Shown piece after piece: positions 16,435-23,433 of a stretch of DNA of 45,807 nt; position 1 is the stretch's first letter, and every line of letters begins with the position of its first letter. This stretch comes from Kiritimatiellia bacterium (GTDB lineage Bacteria; Verrucomicrobiota; Kiritimatiellia; SLAD01): NCBI GenBank assembly GCA_007134735.1, contig SLKG01000030.1, positions 1-45,807 on the forward strand. The letters run 5' to 3'. The notes beneath the pieces were generated by a model. The model was not told where the DNA came from. It saw nothing but the letters and a program-made list of their open reading frames with translations, and did not search any database. A program made the position numbers and the translations under genes.

Positions 16435-17340
16435 ATGCGAAAAGCCCGGTTCAAGCTGACAGGACAACCTGCCTTTTATCACCTGTATAACCGGGTTGCG
16501 GGAGAGCCCGGGTTTTACCCGTTTGGGAGGGCCGAGAAAGAAAATTTTGTAAGGCTGATGCGCAAATTGCAAAAGTATTACTCCGTGAAAGTGCTATCCT
16601 ATCAGATCATGTCCAACCACTTTCATCTAAAGGTTTTTGCCCCGGCCAAGGCGCCGAACGCCAAGGAGGTGGTCCGGCGGTATAGGGCTTATTACGGGAA
16701 AAATGACCTGGACGCATCGGATCCGCGATGCGCAGAGTTAGCGGAGCGAATGCGGGATATCAGCTGTTTTATGCATGCCGTTCAACAGCAATTTGCCATG
16801 TGGTATAACCGAACCCGGAGTACTCCTCGTCGAGGCCCGCTTTGGGCCGGCCGATTTAAGAATACGCTGTTGGGTGGGGCGGTGGCCTTGTGGCGATGTT
16901 GGAAATACATTGAAATGAATTCGTTCCGGGCGGGATTGGTGCAGGATCCTGCTGATTATCGTTTTGGTAGTTATGGGACGTGGAGTGTAAGGGGAAGGCA
17001 TCCATTTGAAGAGCATGTGCGGGAGGTGCTTATGCCGGTTCTACGTGAGCGTTATGGGTTTGCTTCGATGGGGGAGGTGTATCAGGGGTTAAGGCAAGCG
17101 TTTAGGGAGGCGTGTGGCCGGAAACCGGAATCGAGCGAGGGCGATGATGACCTGACGGCGCGATTGAATTATCGGGTTCGGCACTGGGTGGACGGACTGG
17201 TGATCGGTTCGGAGCGGTTTGTGCGTGACGCAGTCGCGGGGTCGGGCGGTGTTCTTCGTTCAAGGACCGGAGCGTTTCTTCGTGTGAATGCATCGGGTGC
17301 TTCCGGGCTGGTCTCCTATAACAAACTCCGGGCCGGCTGA
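16435..17340 (+). CDS. IS200/RAYT-type Y1 transposase
   Basis: Single-strand HUH endonuclease of 301 residues, of the REP-associated tyrosine transposase kind. Visible marks: the N-terminal FYHLYNRVAGEPGFY strand; the HUH pair in SNHFHLKV (His-Phe-His); a catalytic-helix region FAMWYNRTRSTPRRGPLWAGRFK (quoted in part: WYNRT, GPLWAGRFK) with the candidate nucleophile Tyr; and the long C-terminal helical extension with DGLVIGSERFVRDAV that chromosomal RAYTs carry. ATG 16435 has a strong GGAGGAAAG ribosome site. No accessory tnpB is present, and no target duplication is expected for this class. It lies within the window's only cluster of the dispersed repeat and is bracketed by degenerate inverted copies. 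This suggests, but does not prove, that its substrate is that repeat. Confidence 0.9.
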   Translation: MRKARFKLTGQPAFYHLYNRVAGEPGFYPFGRAEKENFVRLMRKLQKYYSVKVLSYQIMSNHFHLKVFAPAKAPNAKEVVRRYRAYYGKNDLDASDPRCAELAERMRDISCFMHAVQQQFAMWYNRTRSTPRRGPLWAGRFKNTLLGGAVALWRCWKYIEMNSFRAGLVQDPADYRFGSYGTWSVRGRHPFEEHVREVLMPVLRERYGFASMGEVYQGLRQAFREACGRKPESSEGDDDLTARLNYRVRHWVDGLVIGSERFVRDAVAGSGGVLRSRTGAFLRVNASGASGLVSYNKLRAG

Positions 17341-17387
17341 CATGACATGGGGGGTGCCGTATCGCGTTTCTAAAATGCATCCGTTAT

Positions 17388-17400
17388 TTACCTGTTCCCC
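17388..17400 (+). repeat. Degenerate motif copy downstream of the transposase gene
   Basis: TTACCTGTTCCCC is the motif with one extra T and TT in place of GT. It lies 48 bases after the transposase stop and faces the opposite way to the degenerate copy at 16315. Confidence 0.45.
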
Positions 17401-17430
17401 GTTGGAGGCGGGATGATAGTATAGACAGGT

Positions 17431-17712
17431 ATGATTATTGGCCTTGTACAAGCCTCTATCAGTCTCCCGGATGCGCGATCTCTAAAGGATAAACGGATGG
17501 TGATCCGAAGCATGAAGGATCGCGCTCTCAATCGTATGAATGTCAGCGTGGCCGAAATCGGACATCAGGATGTCTGGCGCCGAGCCGACCTGGCCTTTGT
17601 TACGGTAGCGGCGGGAAAGAGCGTGGTGGAGAAGCGATTATCGGAAATCGCGGAATTTCTCCGGTCTGATCCGCGTTATGTGCTGATTGATTACCAAATG
17701 GAATTATTATGA
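17431..17712 (+). CDS. DUF503 family protein (YlxP-like)
   Basis: Complete 93-residue cytosolic protein. It has the family's start MIIGLVQASISLPDARSLKDKR and IRSMKDRALNRMNVSVAEIG, with D-x-W-R-R-A-D-L-A-F-V-T-V in the middle. In many bacteria the family is encoded near translation or ribosome-maturation genes. Its molecular role is not established and nothing here defines it. The stop overlaps the start of the SGNH hydrolase gene by ATGA, so the two are probably co-translated. Confidence 0.88.
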   Translation: MIIGLVQASISLPDARSLKDKRMVIRSMKDRALNRMNVSVAEIGHQDVWRRADLAFVTVAAGKSVVEKRLSEIAEFLRSDPRYVLIDYQMELL

Positions 17713-18389
17713 GAGGAACGACGACCTTGAAGTGTTGTCGAAGCCGGATATGGATTACCGGAATAATGCTTATTCTGTTATCCAGCCCGGTTATTGCAGA
17801 AACGCCTGTTCGCGTTGCCTGTGTTGGGAACAGTATTACCTATGGATTGCGCATAGAAGAACGGGAGCTCCATAGTTATCCGGCCGTGCTTGGGCGCCTG
17901 CTGGGGACGGGTTATGACGTGCGTAATTTCGGGGTCAGCGGGGCGACACTCCAGCGGGGCGGGAGTTATCCATATTGGGATACCGTGGCCTTTGAATCGG
18001 CGACACAATACAATCCCCATATCGTTATCATCAAGCTCGGCACAAATGATGCCCCCCCGCGAAATTGGCAGGACACAGAAGAATTTGAGAAGAACTTGGA
18101 AGATCTGGTTAGTCACTTTGCAGGGCTTCCCGGCGAGCCGGAAATCTTGATCTGTTATCCGGCGCCGTTGTTTGGTGTAGTACGAGTTTGGAATGATCGC
18201 CGCATCAAGAACGACATTATTCCGGCCATAACCCGGGTGGCTCATGCGAGAAACCTGTCGGTTATCGATCTTCATACCACCTTGCAGGATCGCCGGGACG
18301 ACTTTCCTGACGGAGTCCACCCAAACGCACGCGGGGCCGAAACCATAGCAGAAACAGTTTACAAGGCCATCCGCACGGCGAAGGAGTAG
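17709..18389 (+). CDS. Exported SGNH/GDSL-family hydrolase
   Basis: Lipase/esterase-like protein of 226 residues. A signal peptide (WITGIMLILLSSPVIA, cleavage near residue 30) sends it across the inner membrane. Catalytic blocks: VGNSIT with Ser42 (block I), FGVSG with Gly78 (II), LGTND with Asn113 (III), and DGVHPN with Asp201 and His204 (V), so the triad and oxyanion residues are all present. Its closest general look is of the sialate-O-acetylesterase or acyl-esterase group that acts on carbohydrate esters, but substrate cannot be read from sequence. Starts on the ATGA shared with the DUF503 stop and converges with the M42 peptidase gene. Confidence 0.87.
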   Translation: MRGTTTLKCCRSRIWITGIMLILLSSPVIAETPVRVACVGNSITYGLRIEERELHSYPAVLGRLLGTGYDVRNFGVSGATLQRGGSYPYWDTVAFESATQYNPHIVIIKLGTNDAPPRNWQDTEEFEKNLEDLVSHFAGLPGEPEILICYPAPLFGVVRVWNDRRIKNDIIPAITRVAHARNLSVIDLHTTLQDRRDDFPDGVHPNARGAETIAETVYKAIRTAKE

Positions 18390-18439
18390 TTTATTCCCCA
18401 TTTTGCCCGCACCCGGATTGTTGCGCCGGAAAATGTATG

Positions 18440-18450
18440 GTACCTGTCCC
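18440..18450 (+). repeat. GTACCTGTCCC copy 15 (intergenic)
   Basis: Eleven of 12 bases, in the 90-base gap between the convergent SGNH and M42 genes. I see no terminator-like hairpin with a T-run in that gap. Confidence 0.8.
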
Positions 18451-18479
18451 TCTTCATCTCCGCCGCATGACAGGCTCAT

Positions 18480-19547
18480 TCAAAACGGGATAAGACTGGT
18501 TTTATTCGTGATGCGGGCGCAGGCGTTCGCCATCAAATCGATGCAGGCGTCGAGGTCGTCGAGGCTGATCATCTCGCACGGGGTATGCATATAGCGATTT
18601 GGGATATTCAACAGGGCGGTCGCGACGCCGGCGCGATTGATTTGGATGGCGTTGGCGTCGGTACCTGTCCCCCGCGGTTCGACGTTGATCTGATGCGCAA
18701 TGTTTTCTTTTCGGGCGGTCCCCACAAGCAGTTCAAACAGTTTGGGGTTGATATTCGGGCCGCGTGTGATAACCACGCCCTTGCCCACCTCGATGCGGCC
18801 GATCCGTTTGCGGGGCTCGTCCATGGTGGGGTAGTCTGTGGCGAAGGTGACGTCTACCGCCATGCCGATTTGCGGGTTGATTCCGTACGCGGCGGTGCGG
18901 GCTCCTCGCAAACCAATTTCCTCCTGGACGGTCGCCACGGCGTGAATTTCCGCGCGGGGTTTCATTTTTGCCAATTTTCGCGCGGCTTCGAGCACCACAA
19001 AGGCTCCGGCCCGGTTATCGAATCCGCGGCCGCAAATCCGGTTGTTTGTCAATTGCTCGACCCCGCGCGCAATGACCAAAGGATCGCCGATTGATACAAA
19101 TTTCTCGGCTTCTTTTCGATTTCTTGCTCCAATATCGATCCATTGCTCCTCCAGCCGCGTCACCTGTTTTCTGTTCTCATCTTTCTGGAGATGGATGGGG
19201 CACTTGCCGATAACCCCCGGAATATGTTTCTTGGCGCCGCGGATGATTACATGTTGTCCGACCGGAACCTGGGCGTCCCATCCGCCTATGGGCGCGAACC
19301 ATAGAAATCCACTGTCATCGATATGTGTGATGGTGAAACCGATTTCGTCCGTATGGCCCGCCAGCATAATCCGCGGGGATCCGCCGGGGTTGACCACGGC
19401 AAAGCTGTTGCCGTGAAGATCTCTGTGAAAATCGTGCGCGAACGTTTCTGCTTCATTCCCCCAAATCCGGGCTGCTTCATCTTCGTAACCGGAGGGGCTG
19501 ATGCTGGCCATAAGGCGTTCAAGAAGTTTGTGCGATTGTTTTTGCAC
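18480..19547 (-). CDS. M42-family metallo-aminopeptidase
   Basis: Cytosolic dinuclear-metal peptidase of 355 residues, of the glutamyl-aminopeptidase/tetrahedral-aminopeptidase type. It trims peptides; some members were once annotated as endoglucanases. Metal and catalytic residues are in place: His in AGHTDEIGF, bridging Asp in GRGFDNRAGAF, Glu-Glu in VQEEIGLRG, Asp in AVDVTFATD and His in NRYMHTP. GTG 19547 is preceded by a strong AGGAGG at about 8 bases. Third gene of a minus-strand run after the beta-CASP and era genes, separated from era by a 117-base gap with nothing notable. The dispersed repeat at 18661 is read Gly-Thr-Gly-Thr within a naturally conserved GTGTD segment. Confidence 0.93.
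   Translation of the reverse strand: MQKQSHKLLERLMASISPSGYEDEAARIWGNEAETFAHDFHRDLHGNSFAVVNPGGSPRIMLAGHTDEIGFTITHIDDSGFLWFAPIGGWDAQVPVGQHVIIRGAKKHIPGVIGKCPIHLQKDENRKQVTRLEEQWIDIGARNRKEAEKFVSIGDPLVIARGVEQLTNNRICGRGFDNRAGAFVVLEAARKLAKMKPRAEIHAVATVQEEIGLRGARTAAYGINPQIGMAVDVTFATDYPTMDEPRKRIGRIEVGKGVVITRGPNINPKLFELLVGTARKENIAHQINVEPRGTGTDANAIQINRAGVATALLNIPNRYMHTPCEMISLDDLDACIDLMANACARITNKTSLIPF
18661..18672 (+). repeat. GTACCTGTCCCC copy 16 (in M42 gene)
   Basis: Full 12-mer; the minus-strand gene reads it Gly-Thr-Gly-Thr at a family-conserved site, so it arose by codon choice, not insertion. Confidence 0.85.
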
Positions 19548-19664
19548 GGTTCGTTCCTCCTCTTGGGCGGTTCATCATTTCACGGCATAGTGTTGCATTC
19601 CGATGGGTGATTCAATGGGAAATATGCCGTGTTGTCCGCGTATTTGTATGCCCGCGGGGCGGCG

Positions 19665-20579
19665 TCAGGCATAGCCCAGTTTTTTGAGCATCCAGAAGTT
19701 GCGACTCCAATTCTTTTCTACTTTAACCCATAGTGTCAGTTCTATCGGACGATCGTACATTTCCGACAGATCTTTTTCGGCCTGCCGGGTCACGGCTTTG
19801 ATTACTCGACCCTTTTCGCCGACCACAATACGTTTCTGGGAGGGTTTATTGACATAGACCAAGCCGTGTATCAACCACCTGTCCCCTTCTTCGCGGATCG
19901 ATTCAATGCCGACGGCGACGGCCTGGGGTAGTTCTTCCTTGAGGTGAAGAAACAGCTTTTCCCGTATGGCATCGGCCAAGGTCAGGTTGCGCGGGTAATC
20001 GGAGAGCACGTCGGCCGGGAACAGAAGAGGCCCTTCGGGAACGGATCGGAACAGGTGGTTCACCAATTCACCGGTTCCGGCGCCGGTAGCGGCCGAAACG
20101 GTCAGCCAATCGGCTTTTTGGGATAACCCTTTACCGGCGGCGACATCGCTCCACAGTTTCTTATAGACTTCCGCGCGTTCTGTTCCCCGGTCGGCCTTGT
20201 TGAGTGCCACGACGCAACGCGTTTGTTCGCGGAGGATGCGCCGCATCCAGCCCTCGTCTTCCTCGCGTGGCGGGCGTGACAGGTCCAGTACCAGCAGGAT
20301 TATGTCCACTCCTTCCACGGAGGTCCGCGCTATCCGGTTCATCAGGCGCCCGAGATCATGGTCGGCCTTGTGGATCCCCGGCGTGTCCAGAAACGCCAGC
20401 TGACCGCGCGGTTCCGTCAGAATGCCCCGGATAAGGTTGCGTGTTGTTTGGGCGACCGGGCTGACAATGCTTATTTTCTCTTCAAGAATCGTGTTGATCA
20501 GCGTGGATTTTCCCACGTTGGCGCGTCCGACCACGGCCACCATGCCGCATCGAAGAGAAGATGTGGTCGAATCGGACAT
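19665..20579 (-). CDS. era: GTPase Era
   Basis: Essential GTPase for 16S rRNA maturation and 30S assembly, 304 residues. G1 GRANVGKSTLIN, G3 DTPGIH, G4 NKAD (ALNKADRG) and the SAATGAG-type G5 are present. The C-terminal KH domain carries QKRIVVGEKGRVIKAV, which binds the 3' end of 16S rRNA. ATG 20579 has AAGGGGGG upstream and lies 13 bases past the beta-CASP gene's stop, so the two form an operon. The dispersed repeat at 19877 is read Gly-Asp-Arg-Trp in the linker before the KH domain, without any extra length compared with ordinary Era. Confidence 0.96.
   Translation of the reverse strand: MSDSTTSSLRCGMVAVVGRANVGKSTLINTILEEKISIVSPVAQTTRNLIRGILTEPRGQLAFLDTPGIHKADHDLGRLMNRIARTSVEGVDIILLVLDLSRPPREEDEGWMRRILREQTRCVVALNKADRGTERAEVYKKLWSDVAAGKGLSQKADWLTVSAATGAGTGELVNHLFRSVPEGPLLFPADVLSDYPRNLTLADAIREKLFLHLKEELPQAVAVGIESIREEGDRWLIHGLVYVNKPSQKRIVVGEKGRVIKAVTRQAEKDLSEMYDRPIELTLWVKVEKNWSRNFWMLKKLGYA
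19877..19886 (+). repeat. ACCTGTCCCC copy 17 (in era)
   Basis: Core plus final C, with CC in place of GT in front; the last copy. From here to the right end (about 26 kb) I found no further copy on either strand. Confidence 0.75.
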
Positions 20580-20592
20580 GGCCCCCCTTGTT

Positions 20593-21975
20593 TTACAAAT
20601 CCACTACATCGCCGTTGGCGGGTTCAAATACCTCAAAGCGGTTCTCGGCCCGCAACGCCTCGGCCAGGGCGGCGCGCTGTTCGGATTCCGCGTGGGTCAG
20701 GTAGATTGCGCGCGGATTGACCTTGCGCGCGTACGCCAGGAGATCGTTTCGATCCGCGTGCGCGCTGAACGCGTCCAGCACTTCCACCTCCGCTTTGCGC
20801 TTGAACTCGTCGCCGAAAATTCGGACTTCGTCCTGCTGTTCCACCAGACGCCGGCCCAGCGTATGCTCGGCCTGGAAGCCGACGATGACCACGGTGTTCC
20901 GGGGATCCTCAATGCCGTGTTTGAGGTGATGCAGAATACGCCCGTATTCGCACATGCCCGAGGCGGCGATTACAATACAGGGATCATTCGATGCGGTCAC
21001 AGCCTTGGATTCTTCCACCTGGCTGGTAAACGTCACCCATTTGGGCCGCATGACCTCCCCGATCTTTCCTTTCAGCTCATGAAACGCCTCGTCCATGTAT
21101 TCGATGTTGTCATTGAATATGTTCGTAATCTTGTCGGCCATTGGGCTGTCCACATACACCGGAATCTCGGGTAGCGCATCCCGGCTGTACAGTGAGGCCA
21201 GGTGAAAGATTAATTCCTGGGCGCGTTCCAAGGCAAAAGAGGGAATAAGCACCTTGCCTCCGCGATCGACGGTTTTCTCCACGACGGCACGCAATTGTTC
21301 CTCCGCCTTCACCGTGTCGCCATGTTCGCGGTTCCCGTACGTGCTTTCCATGATCAAAACGTCGATGTCCTCCATGACGACCGGGTCACGCACCAAAGGC
21401 AGGCCCGCACGCCCCAGGTCAACCGCCATTCCAATCCGGACCCGCCGCCCGTTTTCCTTGAGTGTAAATACATTAAGGGCCGATCCCAGAATATGCCCCG
21501 CTTCGAGAAAGGACACCTCCATGTCCGGTGCGGCCGTGATGTCTTCATAGCCCGATCCACGAAAGAGCGAGAGGGCCTTTTCTGCGTCGGGGGTGGTGTA
21601 GAGCGGAACAACGTCGGGGAGACCCTTTCGGTTGGTCTTCTGATTCAAATACGCGGCGTCCTGCTCCTGGATATGGGCGGCATCCCGCAACATGACGTCG
21701 CACAACGACGCGGTTGTCCGGGTAGCCAAAACAGGGCCATTAAAGCCCCGGCGGGCCAATGTGGGGATATTGCCGCAATGATCAATATGGGCATGGGAAA
21801 GGATCAGTGCGTTGATGGAATCAAGATCGTCCGGCACTTGTTCGTTGATTTCGCGGGAGGTTTTCCGGCGGCCCTGATACAACCCAAAATCGCGAAGAAC
21901 CCGGGAGTTATTGGCCTCGATGAGGTATTTCGAACCGGTTACGGTGTCGATACCGCCCAGAAAATGTAATCGCAT
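20593..21975 (-). CDS. Metallo-beta-lactamase/beta-CASP RNase-like protein
   Basis: About 460 residues, of the CPSF73/YSH1-like bacterial group of RNA-processing nucleases. N-terminal MBL motifs: GGIDTVTGSKYLIE, SHAHIDHCGN (HxHxDH, zinc site) and later EAGHILGSA and MESTYGNREHG. The beta-CASP part has PVYVDSPMA, IVIAASGMCEYGR and VGFQAEHTLGRRL. The C-terminus carries the RNA-specificity segment FSAHADRNDLL. All metal ligands look intact, so an active RNase is expected; the target is unknown. I chose ATG 21975 with GGAAGGGAG about 8 bases upstream; the frame stays open to 22047. First gene before era, suggesting a shared RNA-maturation theme; divergent from the endonuclease III-like gene. Confidence 0.9.
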   Translation of the reverse strand: MRLHFLGGIDTVTGSKYLIEANNSRVLRDFGLYQGRRKTSREINEQVPDDLDSINALILSHAHIDHCGNIPTLARRGFNGPVLATRTTASLCDVMLRDAAHIQEQDAAYLNQKTNRKGLPDVVPLYTTPDAEKALSLFRGSGYEDITAAPDMEVSFLEAGHILGSALNVFTLKENGRRVRIGMAVDLGRAGLPLVRDPVVMEDIDVLIMESTYGNREHGDTVKAEEQLRAVVEKTVDRGGKVLIPSFALERAQELIFHLASLYSRDALPEIPVYVDSPMADKITNIFNDNIEYMDEAFHELKGKIGEVMRPKWVTFTSQVEESKAVTASNDPCIVIAASGMCEYGRILHHLKHGIEDPRNTVVIVGFQAEHTLGRRLVEQQDEVRIFGDEFKRKAEVEVLDAFSAHADRNDLLAYARKVNPRAIYLTHAESEQRAALAEALRAENRFEVFEPANGDVVDL

Positions 21976-22015
21976 GGATGTTCTCCCTTCCAAGGTGATA
22001 TATATCTTGTCCCGA

Positions 22016-22717
22016 ATGAATGTAGATAAAAAGCGTCCTGATGACAAGTTGAAGCCGGGTCGCCCGCCGGTGCGGGCGATCTATCGGGCCCTGTATCGGC
22101 ATTGGGGCCCGCAACACTGGTGGCCGGGTCGGACCCGGTTGGAGGTCGTGGTCGGCGCCATTCTTACCCAGAACACCGCTTGGACCAACGTGGAAAAAGC
22201 CATGGCGCGGTTGCGGCGGGAGAAGGCCTTGAATCTTTCCGTTCTACATCGTGTGGAATTGAACACGCTGGCGGAATGGATTCGGCCGGCGGGATATTAT
22301 AATGTAAAGGCCCGGCGATTGCGCGCGTTCACGCGGATGGTTGATAAAGAATTCGACGGACGGCTGGAGCGCTTATGGAAGCTGGAGGACCGCGTGCTGC
22401 GAGACACCCTGTTAAGGGTGCACGGGATCGGGCCCGAAACGGCGGACAGCATTATGTTGTATGCGGCCGGCCGCCCTTTTTTTGTGGTGGATGCGTATAC
22501 ACGACGATTCCTGGGGCGGCATGGATGGATAACGGATCGCGCGACGTATGACGAGGTAGCGCGTTGGTTCACGGATGTGTTGCCGCGGGATGTCCCCGTC
22601 TATAACGAATATCACGCCTTGATTGTCCGGTTGGGGAAAACGACTTGCCGGCGCCGCCCGTTGTGCGATAGGTGTCCGTTGAAGCGCTGGTTGCCGGAAT
22701 CAGGCGACGGGGGGTGA
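22016..22717 (+). CDS. Endonuclease III-like DNA glycosylase
   Basis: HhH-GPD DNA glycosylase of about 233 residues. The helix-hairpin-helix reads VHGIGPETADSIMLYA and the catalytic Asp lies in FFVVDAYTRRFLGRHG. In E. coli Nth the HhH carries the lyase Lys; here that place holds Glu (GPETAD), as in MagIII-type monofunctional glycosylases, so base excision without strand cleavage is more likely. The C-terminal iron-sulfur loop has only three Cys (C-x5-C-x2-C, in CRRRPLCDRC) and no fourth before the end, so cluster binding is doubtful. ATG 22016 is my choice; there is no strong ribosome site, and upstream in-frame starts (21911, 21974) overlap the divergent beta-CASP gene. Confidence 0.85.
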   Translation: MNVDKKRPDDKLKPGRPPVRAIYRALYRHWGPQHWWPGRTRLEVVVGAILTQNTAWTNVEKAMARLRREKALNLSVLHRVELNTLAEWIRPAGYYNVKARRLRAFTRMVDKEFDGRLERLWKLEDRVLRDTLLRVHGIGPETADSIMLYAAGRPFFVVDAYTRRFLGRHGWITDRATYDEVARWFTDVLPRDVPVYNEYHALIVRLGKTTCRRRPLCDRCPLKRWLPESGDGG

Positions 22718-22767
22718 CGGATCCCTTTCCGCGCCGGAGGGAGGTCGAAAGGGAGGAGGAAATACGG

Positions 22768-23154
22768 ATGACACGGAGGCGTAAGCATACAACCCGGGGT
22801 GCCATGTACACGGCCAGGCCGCTGCGTGTTGCGGTGATCGGCGTCTGTTTGTTTGGGTTGGTCTCCTGCCGTACCGTCTCGCCGGTGGATACGTTGGATC
22901 ATCCGGAATGGGTCCGGGGATTGGATGCGGATTTCCTTCTTTCGCCGATGGGTGAGGTTCTGTATATTAACCGGGAGCACGATTACATGATTATTCGAAC
23001 CGCGGTGCTGCCCGCGGTGGACGAAGAGTTGAATCTGTATCGCAAGGGTGATCGTGTTGGCCGTGTTCGCGTGACGGATCGAAGGTATCCGCCCTTCCTT
23101 GCGGCGGACATACTCGAAGGCGAGCCGGAGCAGGGCGATACGGTCAGAAGATAA
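22768..23154 (+). CDS. Small lipoprotein with SH3-like C-terminal domain
   Basis: About 128 residues. The N-terminal signal ends in a lipobox LVSC (Cys34), so it should be membrane-anchored. The remainder has the pattern YINREHDYMIIRTAVLP, LYRKGDRVGRVRVT and AADILEGEPEQGDTVR. I associate this arrangement (YR-x-G-x-x-VG-x-VRVT ... ADI-x-x-G-x-x-x-x-GD-x-VR) with small hypothetical proteins common in PVC bacteria and with FlgT-like C-terminal domains. No function is established. ATG 22768 has GGGAGGAGG upstream; the frame extends back to 22672 inside the glycosylase gene without a better start. Followed 35 bases later by tatA. Confidence 0.7.
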   Translation: MTRRRKHTTRGAMYTARPLRVAVIGVCLFGLVSCRTVSPVDTLDHPEWVRGLDADFLLSPMGEVLYINREHDYMIIRTAVLPAVDEELNLYRKGDRVGRVRVTDRRYPPFLAADILEGEPEQGDTVRR

Positions 23155-23189
23155 ACCGCATAGGCGGATGGATAAAAGGGGGACATGTT

Positions 23190-23420
23190 GTGAATATACT
23201 TGGTTTTGCAGGGCGACCCGGTTGGTTGGAAGTGACGGTCGTTATAGTGGTGCTTCTCTTGTTATTCGGCGCCAAACGATTGCCTGAATTGGCGCGTTCC
23301 ATTGGGAAGAGTCTCAATGAATTCAAGAAGGGGCGGTCGGAGGGTGAGGCCGCACCCGATACCGAGTCGTCTGAAGAAAAACCTGCCGCCTCCGACACGG
23401 AAGATGATTCCACGAGGTAA
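23190..23420 (+). CDS. tatA: Twin-arginine translocase subunit TatA/TatE
   Basis: Pore-forming subunit of the Tat export system, 76 residues. It has one membrane helix (LEVTVVIVVLLLLFG), the conserved Phe-Gly hinge (LFGAKRLPELARSIGKSL) and an amphipathic helix, then an acidic Glu/Asp/Ser-rich tail. The residue before the helix is Glu, as in TatA/E and TatB. Length and lack of a long tail favour TatA. Starts with GTG 23190 after AAAAGGGGG. No tatC nearby. It ends 13 bases from the convergent TPR gene, with no obvious terminator between them. Confidence 0.9.
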   Translation: MNILGFAGRPGWLEVTVVIVVLLLLFGAKRLPELARSIGKSLNEFKKGRSEGEAAPDTESSEEKPAASDTEDDSTR

Positions 23421-23433
23421 CGCGGTCGATTGC

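Noticed and set aside
19158-19170. Further motif copy CACCTGTTTT in the M42 gene
   Set aside because: Only ACCTGT matches; the CCC half is absent, so it was not counted.
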